NCBI GenBank assembly: GCA_001780385.1
Contig: MFGW01000154.1
Span: 13,386-18,938, forward strand
Direction of reading: 5' to 3'
From: Candidatus Fischerbacteria bacterium RBG_13_37_8
GTDB lineage: Bacteria > Acidobacteriota > HRBIN11 > MFGW01
DNA length: 5,553 nt
In this document: piece after piece, positions 1 to 5,541 of the stretch
How the letters are laid out: every line of letters begins with the position of its first letter
How positions within the stretch are numbered: the first letter of the stretch is position 1
Made by a program: the position numbers and the translations under genes
The notes under the pieces: model-generated
What the model was told of the DNA's origin: nothing
Database searches by the model: none
Seen by the model: only the letters and a program-made list of their open reading frames with translations

Positions 1-1659
1 TGTAGTGATAAAAGGCAGGTAATCCGAATCCAGTACCTGGTGATAGGAAACACTTGTAGGTGAAATAACTTCCATCATTAGATCATTAACGAGCGCAGGA
101 TTTGCGTTTAGAAAAGCAGGGAAATCGGTCCAGGTAAGAGTGATTTTCATAGATTCATTTGTATCAATTACCGGAACAGCTAAACATCGATTCCAGTCTG
201 TTTTTAAACCGAGGTGTTCATCTTTTATAACTAATTTTCTTTGATCACCCGGAAAATAGAGCGTATCATCTAATTTAAGTCTTCCCCAGCCTTCGGTTTT
301 AGAGGGTGGAGTGCCAGGTTCTCCAAGCATGTCTGTTGCACTGTTAATCATGACTGCGCGGATGAGCGCAGAGGATGGATTAAATGCATCCAATGAATTT
401 GCGGTACCGGTAGGATGATACCCATCGACAAAATATTGTCGCGTGAGCGCTCCATAACCAGCAGCAACTGGCGTTGCCATTGATGTCCCGGTTCCCTGAA
501 CATAGAAGCAATTGTAAGATTGAAGATCGCCATCGTTCAATGCTGATGTTGTCCACACGGCTTGTGTGAGTATAGTGGGCTTTAACCTTTTATCATATGA
601 AAGACCTTTGCTTGAATTTACATACATTGAATCTGCCAGTGTCCCATGATGATTTCCTCCGACAGATACTACATTTTTTGAAATGCTTGGACTTATTACG
701 GTGCTTTCGGGACAAAGAGGCCCACTGTTGCCGGCAGCAAAAAAAATTACCATGTCTTTGTGATCCCAAAGGAAATGGTCTGTATCTCTTGCCTCTGTAT
801 GATATACGTTGCCTACACAGGGACAAACTCCAATGCATCCAAATCCCCAGCTATTACTGTGAATACGAGCGCCGTCATTGTATGTAATTTGAAAAAGATC
901 ATAAACCGTTCCGCATCCATTGCTTAAATAATAAAATGGATAACCGAGGTCCTGAAGAACCAGTTTTGCTGAAAATGCCATTCCATCACCGGAGTCCGGT
1001 TCGTCCATATTAAGAAAATCATCTGCTGCTATACTTCCCGCAACATGAGTTCCATGCCAGTTATCAGTTCCAGGAATTCCCGTGCCATCACAGGTATTAG
1101 CATCCATGGCATAATAAATGATTACTTTACGCTGTGATAAATCTTCCGCCACATCTCCAAATGGTGCTTGATCATCAATTGGCGGGATCCCAAGCAGGGG
1201 ATCCCAAAAATAACACATATCATAATCATAACCAGTATCTGCAACTGCAGCTATTTGTCCCTGGCCCCTGAGATTATTATCATAGAACGGAAATTCATTA
1301 TAAACATACTTCTGATGCACCCAGCGCGCATCATCATTCGTTAGTATTGCCTCCTGCTGGTTTTCTATTGTCGCTACTTCTTTTATTCGACTTAATAAGA
1401 TTAAATAATAATTTAGCTTCTCACTCGCTACAGATACCCATATCCTTTTAATATTATTTGTCCTTCGTGTATTAATTATGTGCAAATCCTCTGCATAATT
1501 AATAGAAGTAACTATTGATTTGATACTATCAGCTTCAAATACATTAATAATTAATCGTATTCTCCCCTCTTTTATGAATGGTTCTGCTTTTTGCTGATTT
1601 TCCAATACTTCACGCAATAATGGTGTCAGTTTATAATAAGGATGATAATAGTCAATCCA
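1..1659 (-). CDS. S8 subtilisin-like protease (Kp43-like), catalytic part, downstream of an in-frame amber stop and cut by the window edge
   Basis: Translation of the minus strand stays open from the amber codon to base 1 (553 codons), in the same frame as the upstream signal-peptide/prodomain part. Numbered through the stop from the GTG at 2040, the subtilisin catalytic set is complete: Asp268 in VADTGYD (codon 1237-1239), His329 in HGTHVAGS (1054-1056), oxyanion Asn438 in FFAAGNSGP (727-729) and Ser520 in GTSMATP (481-483). GWGRLKL and then LTWTDFP...LVNDL (about 79-93) mark the jelly-roll (P-domain-like) module that follows the catalytic domain in Kp43-type alkaline proteases. The first stretch after the stop (WIDYYHPYYKL) still belongs to the prodomain. 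Many cysteines, including CIGVCPC (817-837), suggest disulfides in an exported enzyme. This part has no convincing start of its own: the first in-frame ATG (1216-1218) lies after the catalytic Asp. It is therefore probably made only by readthrough, or it is the remnant of a broken gene. The C-terminus lies beyond base 1. Confidence 0.85.
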
Positions 1660-1662
1660 CTA
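1660..1662 (-). other. In-frame amber codon interrupting the protease gene
   Basis: The codon reads TAG on the minus strand (cta on the plus strand) at codon 127. I checked every triplet of this frame from 1 to 2040, and this is the only stop. The flanking sequence is KRKPYV before and WIDYYHP after, with no frame change, so one base substitution (for example from AAG or CAG) would explain it. It could be a nonsense mutation, a sequencing or assembly error, or a recoded or readthrough codon. Confidence 0.9.
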
Positions 1663-2040
1663 TACGTATGGTTTTCTTTTGATCTGTTCGAGGGATTCTG
1701 CATGTGCTTTAATTATATAAGTATTAACGGGGATATAATCATATAATGTAACTCCGAGTTGCTTTAATTCTGATTTCCATTCAGCATGTACCCTTGCTTT
1801 AAATTTTAATAAAAAGTAATTATAACCAGGAGCATTCTTATATTGAAGATTTTCAGGAATTGATGGAATAGCGTGGTTTATAGTGAATATGAACCCGTTA
1901 ACTGAAATGAGGGGATTGTTATCGTAATAGGATGAATGTGAAATTGCCAGGCTAGGATTATCTGACAACAAAATTTTCAGAAAGAGACTTCCACATATCA
2001 ATAGCAGTATGAAAGTTTTTTTATGCATGTTCATTATCAC
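1660..2040 (-). CDS. N-terminal part of the S8 protease: signal peptide and prodomain, ending at a premature TAG
   Basis: This 126-residue frame starts at GTG (2038-2040) or at ATG 2032-2034 or 2026-2028. The last gives the best signal peptide (MHKK, then a hydrophobic run, with a possible cleavage after SLA). None of the starts has a good Shine-Dalgarno sequence, and the frame begins 5 bases after the stop of the BtrH-like gene, so translational coupling is likely. After the signal, the segment reading FLLKFKARV, LGVTLYDYIP and TYIIKAHAESLEQIKRKPYV looks like the prodomain of fervidolysin/Kp43-type subtilases, where the pattern normally runs on through a basic or polar residue into W and a P-Y-K-L motif. 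Here the stop falls exactly at that residue, and WIDYYHPYYKL follows in the same frame. This is the front of the protease gene, not an independent small protein. The region is visibly more AT-rich than the BtrH-like gene upstream. Confidence 0.75.
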   Translation of the reverse strand: MIMNMHKKTFILLLICGSLFLKILLSDNPSLAISHSSYYDNNPLISVNGFIFTINHAIPSIPENLQYKNAPGYNYFLLKFKARVHAEWKSELKQLGVTLYDYIPVNTYIIKAHAESLEQIKRKPYV

Positions 2041-2045
2041 TTTAA

Positions 2046-3110
2046 TTAAATATCGTTATAGAGCAGGTGTTTGTCAATAACAGCTATTTTGTGAAAGGTT
2101 GATTGTTCGAGCTCGGCGATGCGGTTGAATAACAGCGCGGCTCTTTCAATCCGGTCGGGAAGATCCTTTACCTTATAGGCATCTTTGAATAGCAAACCGG
2201 CTTCCGTGAAAAGTTTTCCTGCCTCATTCATCTGAGCTGAAGCTTCGCCTAAGGCAGCATCACCGGTGATTAGTTCAGCTTCTTTCAGGAAGCGTGCGTA
2301 CATGTAGCGAAAACATCCGCCGCCAGTGCCTCCTACTTCTATGAATGTATAAAAGTGAAATAAATAAGTTCTCAACAGTTTATCAGAGAACATTTCAGGC
2401 CATCTGAGGAGCTGCCGTGCAGTATAACGCAGTCCTTGAACACCGATAGTTCTTATTGGCGGGTTTAAAAGTTGATCTATGGTTTGCTTTATTGAGTCAT
2501 AAATATCTTCCTTGCGCGGGTAATGAAAATTGCTGAAATCAAATTCAAAATAACGATTACGGGGCAGGAAAGGTTGGTGATGTGAGTCACGTGCTTCTGC
2601 CAGTTGTTTAAGTGAAATAGGGTGATAGAATCCTTTTTTCAGCTTACCAGCTTTTTGTTCAATATCGGAAGCGAGCACTGTATTTATTCCATTGTAGCCG
2701 CAAATGACAAAGGTGTGTAATCCGAAATGGTAGTCTTCTTGCATGGCAAACCAAGGCAGCAAGCCCAAATCACCCGATATCATGACTGGTTTCTGTTTCA
2801 GGAGTTTGTTTAGCAGGATAGATTCTGCTTTTTTGCGGTTGGGAGTGCATTTAACGCGAATGGTGATCCCGGTTCTTTTCGCGATATCGGTGAAGAAATT
2901 ATCCAGGTTAATGCGGCCGTCGGTAAAGGGACGTATGCCTCGATGGAACCATAATCGATAGCCCATACCGGAGCCTATGCCGAGGAGCATATCTTCTGAG
3001 AGCGGGTGATTATAGTAGCGAAACATTTTTGCAAGCGAGTTAGTTTGGCAGTGGCAGCCATCCAGAACCGGGCAATTAGGGAATGGGTGTAATTCTTCAT
3101 AATGCATCAT
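2046..3110 (-). CDS. BtrH N-terminal domain / DUF4872 protein, probable C39-like acyltransferase or amidase fold
   Basis: The 354-residue protein has two recognisable parts. Residues about 13-175 match the BtrH N-terminal family, named for the butirosin enzyme that transfers an acyl group from an acyl carrier protein onto an aminoglycoside. It has the GCHCQTNSLAKM motif with nucleophile candidate Cys21, then PLSEDMLLGIGSGMGY, then HTFVICGYN with His132, and ASDIE with Asp149. These together suggest a C39-peptidase-like Cys-His-Asp triad. Residues about 200-340 fit DUF4872, with the glycine-rich GGTGGGCFRYMY at 260-271 and a helical tail. No signal peptide or membrane segment is seen, so it is probably cytoplasmic. 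The next gene, 5 bases downstream, is the secreted protease, and the two are likely one transcript. No carrier protein, ketosynthase or aminoglycoside gene is in the window, so the substrate is unknown and the butirosin reaction should not be assumed. The protein begins with two adjacent ATGs. Confidence 0.8.
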   Translation of the reverse strand: MMHYEELHPFPNCPVLDGCHCQTNSLAKMFRYYNHPLSEDMLLGIGSGMGYRLWFHRGIRPFTDGRINLDNFFTDIAKRTGITIRVKCTPNRKKAESILLNKLLKQKPVMISGDLGLLPWFAMQEDYHFGLHTFVICGYNGINTVLASDIEQKAGKLKKGFYHPISLKQLAEARDSHHQPFLPRNRYFEFDFSNFHYPRKEDIYDSIKQTIDQLLNPPIRTIGVQGLRYTARQLLRWPEMFSDKLLRTYLFHFYTFIEVGGTGGGCFRYMYARFLKEAELITGDAALGEASAQMNEAGKLFTEAGLLFKDAYKVKDLPDRIERAALLFNRIAELEQSTFHKIAVIDKHLLYNDI

Positions 3111-3114
3111 AAGA

Positions 3115-3119
3115 CCTCC
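3115..3119 (-). promoter_or_regulatory. Ribosome binding site of the BtrH-like gene
   Basis: GGAGG on the minus strand lies 4 bases before the first ATG (3108-3110) and 7 bases before the second (3105-3107). The spacing favours the second ATG, so the real protein may lack the first methionine. The strong site confirms this start region. Confidence 0.75.
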
Positions 3120-3204
3120 GTCACAGGCGGATAGGTGTTTACTCGTTCACACCCGATGTAGAAAATATGATGATGTTGAATAATAGTATCGAAAATCATG
3201 TGAC
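3120..3204 (-). promoter_or_regulatory. Structured 5' leader of the BtrH-like gene
   Basis: Near the predicted transcript start the leader carries GTCACA (3199-3204). Its exact complement TGTGAC lies at 3120-3125, directly against the GGAGG ribosome site. Nested inside is a second stem, GGTGT/ACACC (3134-3138 with 3149-3153, 10-base loop). Pairing of the 6-bp arms would close the whole leader next to the ribosome site and could affect translation. This is seen by eye. No known riboswitch class is recognised, and short arms 73 bases apart can arise by chance. Confidence 0.3.
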
Positions 3205-3212
3205 AGTTGCCA

Positions 3213-3241
3213 ATGATAAATGATATTTGCAAGAGAGTCAA
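3213..3241 (-). promoter_or_regulatory. Sigma70-like promoter for the BtrH-like/protease operon
   Basis: On the minus strand TTGACT (3236-3241) and TATCAT (3213-3218) are separated by exactly 17 bases. Each box matches the sigma70 consensus at five of six positions. The predicted transcript start is near 3206, giving a leader of about 95 bases. A palindromic element begins only a few bases behind the -35 box. Confidence 0.65.
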
Positions 3242-3250
3242 TTGAAAGAG

Positions 3251-3295
3251 GGGGACAGGCATTTACAAATTTACAATCTGTAAACATCTGTCCCC
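3251..3295. repeat. REP-like imperfect palindrome in the divergent intergenic region
   Basis: The arms at 3251-3267 and 3279-3295 read GGGGACAGGCATTTACA and TGTAAACATCTGTCCCC around an 11-base loop. The outer 8 bp pair perfectly, followed by one G-T pair and two mismatches, then 6 more perfect bp. Further partial complementarity (3245-3250 with 3296-3301) surrounds the core. Palindromes with GGGGACAG/CTGTCCCC ends recur in environmental bacterial genomes and resemble the REP elements mobilised by REP-associated tyrosine transposases (Y1/IS200-like). That family link is from memory and no transposase gene is present here. With no gene reading into it, a terminator role is unlikely. Confidence 0.6.
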
Positions 3296-3355
3296 GTCCT
3301 TGAACTCTGGAGTTTGGTTACTCCTTATTGTTTTATTTTGTGGAGAATTGAATAT

Positions 3356-3382
3356 AGTCATGAAAGATGCATTTTTATGACT
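3356..3382 (+). promoter_or_regulatory. Dyad symmetry upstream of the lipoprotein gene, possible operator or hairpin
   Basis: AGTCATGAAAG (3356-3366) can pair with TTTTTATGACT (3372-3382), giving 11 pairs of which two are G-T, around a 5-base loop. The outer AGTCAT/ATGACT is a perfect 6-bp inverted repeat, and the centre is the palindrome ATGCAT. The dyad ends 7 bases before a TATAAT box, so it covers where the -35 region would be. This placement suits a regulator binding site. No T-run follows, so a terminator is unlikely. Confidence 0.4.
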
Positions 3383-3389
3383 GAAAGTG

Positions 3390-3395
3390 TATAAT
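3390..3395 (+). promoter_or_regulatory. Probable -10 box of the lipoprotein gene
   Basis: A perfect TATAAT lies 21 bases before the chosen ATG. No good -35 hexamer sits 16-18 bases upstream, where the dyad at 3356-3382 lies instead. If it is used, transcription would start near 3402, just before the ribosome site. That would exclude the upstream ATG at 3387 as a start. Confidence 0.4.
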
Positions 3396-3416
3396 ATGGG
3401 GAAGCGAGGATTTATC

Positions 3417-3911
3417 ATGAAAAATTTATTGTTTTTATTAACAGCGGTTATTATTCTGGCATGTGGTGCATGTGTTCATCAAAAAACTACGGAAGAAAAT
3501 ACATTCTCACTCAATTATTATTTTTCAGCGGAGACGACCTACCAGCGAATAGAGATCAATGAAAAAAAGGTAAGTTACACTTTTTTTGAAGATGGTGCGG
3601 GTAAATGTGCACACTGGCTTCAACAATCTCCATGCTGGACGCAAACTGATTTAAAAACGAAGACGAAAGAAATAAAACGTGTAGAAATTGATGACCTGGT
3701 AGATTTGCTTAACCTGATGCATTTCATGGATCTAAATAGTGTATATGGTGGAGCTGGTGAGAACCAAAGGTACTATGCAACAATGATTTCTGTGAAGCTT
3801 GAAGGTAAGGAAAAAACTGTCACGTATCAAAGTTTCCGCGATGCAACACCAAAACCAGTCGCATTTCAAAAAATAGAGGATAAAATATTGGAGTTCGTCA
3901 AAAATATGTAA
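3417..3911 (+). CDS. Small lipoprotein of unknown function
   Basis: The protein is 164 residues. The start at 3417 is chosen because GCGAGGA (3404-3410) lies 6 bases upstream and MKNLLFLLTAVIILACGAC then makes a normal lipoprotein signal. The in-frame ATG at 3387 would add ten residues that overlap the TATAAT box. The lipobox cysteine is Cys16 (ILAC), with Cys19 (CGAC) as an alternative. The mature part is polar and looks like alternating beta strands and one helix, with two further cysteines (Cys64 and Cys73, in GKCAHWLQQSPCW) that could form a disulfide. The segment around EIDDLVDLLNLMHFMDLN followed by a strand-rich end (TMISVKLEGKEKTVTYQSF) recalls small periplasmic lipoprotein families of no known function, but I cannot assign a family. 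It is read towards rpoZ, with 102 bases between them, and there is no sign that they share a function. Confidence 0.75.
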   Translation: MKNLLFLLTAVIILACGACVHQKTTEENTFSLNYYFSAETTYQRIEINEKKVSYTFFEDGAGKCAHWLQQSPCWTQTDLKTKTKEIKRVEIDDLVDLLNLMHFMDLNSVYGGAGENQRYYATMISVKLEGKEKTVTYQSFRDATPKPVAFQKIEDKILEFVKNM

Positions 3912-4013
3912 CGTTTTTCACTGCTTGCTTTTTTTATGAAATTCTATTACTATTATATCGATTTAATGATCACGTGAAATGTCCTAACGCGTTGAAATAA
4001 AGGAGAAACATAT
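3912..4013 (+). promoter_or_regulatory. Upstream region of rpoZ with weak promoter and two small palindromes
   Basis: A possible promoter is TTGCTT (3925-3930), 17 bases, TACTAT (3948-3953); both boxes are weak matches. Two perfect 8-bp palindromes follow, TCACGTGA (3970-3977) and AACGCGTT (3986-3993), 8 bases apart. AAAGGAG (3999-4005) is the rpoZ ribosome site, 8 bases before its ATG. The T7 run at 3929-3935 has no stem before it, so I do not call a terminator for the lipoprotein gene. Confidence 0.3.
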
Positions 4014-4247
4014 ATGGTACTGAAAGTTAACTTCGATGATATAGATAATCCATTTTTATTTGTTGTCGTTTCATCAGAGAGGGCGGAGCAACTCCAGCGA
4101 GGAGCTTTGCCGCGTGTAACAATGAAGACAAAAAAGAGCACTACCTTAGCGATGGCAGAAATGCTTAAGCATAGAGTGAAGTATCAGGCAAAGGGTGAGG
4201 AAGAAATTATCGAGGAGCCAGAAGAAACATCTCCAGCCGAGGAATGA
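4014..4247 (+). CDS. rpoZ: DNA-directed RNA polymerase omega subunit
   Basis: The 77-residue protein fits the omega family. It has NPFLFVVVSSERAEQLQRGALPRV (residues about 12-35), matching the family pattern of N-x-F-x-L-V-x-x-A-x-x-R-A-x-Q-L-x-x-G-A, then KKSTTLAMAEMLKHRV (about 42-57), matching the K-x-T-T-x-A-L-x-E helix. Omega wraps the C-terminal tail of beta-prime and helps assemble and stabilise RNA polymerase. The last 20 or so residues are a low-complexity acidic tail rich in Glu, common in omegas of this length. The start follows AAAGGAG at 8 bases. coaBC begins 82 bases downstream on the same strand, a linkage (often gmk-rpoZ-coaBC) seen widely in bacteria. Here the gene before it is an unrelated lipoprotein rather than gmk. 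Confidence 0.9.
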   Translation: MVLKVNFDDIDNPFLFVVVSSERAEQLQRGALPRVTMKTKKSTTLAMAEMLKHRVKYQAKGEEEIIEEPEETSPAEE

Positions 4248-4281
4248 ATTGAACGGCATGCTGTATCACTGTTCTCCTTTA

Positions 4282-4297
4282 TGAGATGAAAATCTCA
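4282..4297 (+). other. GAAA-tetraloop hairpin between rpoZ and coaBC
   Basis: TGAGAT (4282-4287) and ATCTCA (4292-4297) form a perfect 6-bp stem closed by a GAAA loop of the stable GNRA type. No T-run follows, so it is not a standard intrinsic terminator. It could be an RNA processing or stability element setting rpoZ and coaBC levels apart, or chance. Confidence 0.35.
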
Positions 4298-4329
4298 GAC
4301 ATTTATTAAGCAATAAAACGAAGGGAATT

Positions 4330-5517
4330 ATGAAAACGGTAGTTATTGGTGTATGCAGTTCTATTTCAATTTATAAAGCTATTGAACTAATACGGTTATT
4401 GCAGCAAGATGGCATTAATGTAAAAGTAATTATGACGCGCAATGCTACGAAGATGGTACGTCCGATAACATTTTCAGCGATTTCGCAGAATAAAGTATAT
4501 TCTAATCAATGGTCGGGTGATATCAGTGAAATAGAACATATATCATTAGCGCGCGACACGGGATTATTTTTGATTGCACCTGCCACGGCTAATATTATTG
4601 GTAAATTAGTGCATGGGATTGCGGATGATTTTCTCACTACTTTTTTTCTTGGCTACGAAGGACAAATAGCGATAGCACCTGCAATGAATACACGCATGTA
4701 TCTCAATCCTATTGTACAGGGTAATATGGGAATGCTTGAATCGATGGGAATTGCATTTATTCATCCGGAGGAAGGGTACCTGGCGTGTGGTGAGGAAGGA
4801 AAAGGCAGATTAGCTTCTGCTGAAATAATCAGCAAATATGCAAAACAGCTCCTTGAAACATCAAACAGCTTGCAAGATAAGAAGGTGCTCATTACCGCAG
4901 GACCGACCCATGAACGGATAGACCTGGTCCGGTATATCAGTAATTATTCAAGCGGCAAGATGGGATATGCACTTGCGCATGAAGCACGCAAACGTGGTGC
5001 GAATGTATTCCTGGTGAGTGGTCCGACGCACCTGCCGGTTCCGCATGGTATTACCTGGCGGCGAGTAGTATCTGCTGAACAAATGCGCGAAGCAGTGCTG
5101 GCACTATATGATAAAATGGATATAGTAATTATGGCAGCGGCAGTCGCTGATTATACTCCATCAGTATTCACAGAAGGGAAAATAAAAAAATCCGGTAAGA
5201 CCATGCAGGTAACCCTAGAATCAACTGCAGATATTTTAGCTGAAATGGGGAGGAAAAAGAAAAAACAGATTCTTATCGGGTTTGCTGCTGAAGAAGGTTT
5301 CAATAAAAAAGAAGCAATTCATAAATTAAAGACGAAGAATACGGATGCAATTTTACTGAACAGCATAACAGAACCGGGGGCGGGATTTGATGTGGATACG
5401 AACCAGGTGTTCTGGATTGACAGGAAGGGACGTGAGGAGCAATCGGAAAAACTATCCAAGGTAATAATAGCAAAATGGATCCTGGATAAGATTCATGAGT
5501 GCTTCATAAAAAAATAG
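4330..5517 (+). CDS. coaBC: Bifunctional phosphopantothenoylcysteine decarboxylase / phosphopantothenate-cysteine ligase
   Basis: This 395-residue enzyme carries out two steps of coenzyme A synthesis: cysteine is joined to 4'-phosphopantothenate using a nucleotide triphosphate (CoaB, CTP in most bacteria), and the product is decarboxylated to 4'-phosphopantetheine with FMN (CoaC). The N-terminal CoaC flavoprotein domain (about 1-175) shows the catalytic His70 in EHISLA, APATAN (83-88), PAMN (117-120) and the active-site lid ACGEEGKGR with Cys153. The CoaB domain (about 183-390) has ITAGPTHERID, RYISNYSSGKMG with Asn205, MAAAVADY (268-275), KIKK (284-287) and GFAAE (317-321). Full length is normal for the family. 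The start is preceded by AAGGGA (4321-4326), a modest and rather close ribosome site. The first FMN-binding loop is unusual: GVCSSISIYK where most CoaBC have GVTGGIAAYK. The gene ends in TAG at the expected place. Confidence 0.95.
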   Translation: MKTVVIGVCSSISIYKAIELIRLLQQDGINVKVIMTRNATKMVRPITFSAISQNKVYSNQWSGDISEIEHISLARDTGLFLIAPATANIIGKLVHGIADDFLTTFFLGYEGQIAIAPAMNTRMYLNPIVQGNMGMLESMGIAFIHPEEGYLACGEEGKGRLASAEIISKYAKQLLETSNSLQDKKVLITAGPTHERIDLVRYISNYSSGKMGYALAHEARKRGANVFLVSGPTHLPVPHGITWRRVVSAEQMREAVLALYDKMDIVIMAAAVADYTPSVFTEGKIKKSGKTMQVTLESTADILAEMGRKKKKQILIGFAAEEGFNKKEAIHKLKTKNTDAILLNSITEPGAGFDVDTNQVFWIDRKGREEQSEKLSKVIIAKWILDKIHECFIKK

Positions 5518-5541
5518 AGTCCGGGCAAAGGTTTTGTTCTA

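Noticed and set aside
597..887. Plus-strand 96-codon frame inside the protease region
   Set aside because: It lies antisense to the protease frame, which carries the catalytic motifs; its translation shows no family signature and it has no ribosome site.
1350..1355. AGGAGG on the minus strand as a ribosome site for restarting the protease after the amber codon
   Set aside because: The ATG triplets that follow it are out of frame with the protease. The only in-frame start near it would be ATA at too short a distance, so it is a chance match within coding sequence.
2743..2961. Plus-strand 72-codon frame inside the BtrH-like gene
   Set aside because: It is the antisense shadow of a well-supported coding region with recognised domains.
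3309..3339. GGAGT/ACTCC hairpin (3309-3313 with 3320-3324) followed by a T-rich stretch, as an intrinsic terminator
   Set aside because: The stem is only 5 bp, the T-tract is interrupted, and no plus-strand gene lies upstream to terminate. An attenuator cannot be excluded, but the support is too thin.
3360..3380. Six-codon open frame (MKDAFL) upstream of the lipoprotein as a leader peptide
   Set aside because: It has no properly spaced ribosome site, it coincides with the dyad, and it lies before the likely transcript start.
3929..3935. T7 run after the lipoprotein gene as a terminator
   Set aside because: No GC-containing stem precedes it; the nearest A5/T5 complementarity is too weak to form a stable hairpin.
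3953..4141. Minus-strand 62-codon frame over rpoZ
   Set aside because: It overlaps rpoZ, whose motifs are clear; its sequence shows no family features.
5515..5517. Genome-wide reassignment of TAG to an amino acid, since no in-frame stop follows the coaBC TAG within the window
   Set aside because: The coaBC TAG lies where the family normally ends and only 36 bases follow, so the lack of a second stop is uninformative. TAG appears to work as a normal stop here.
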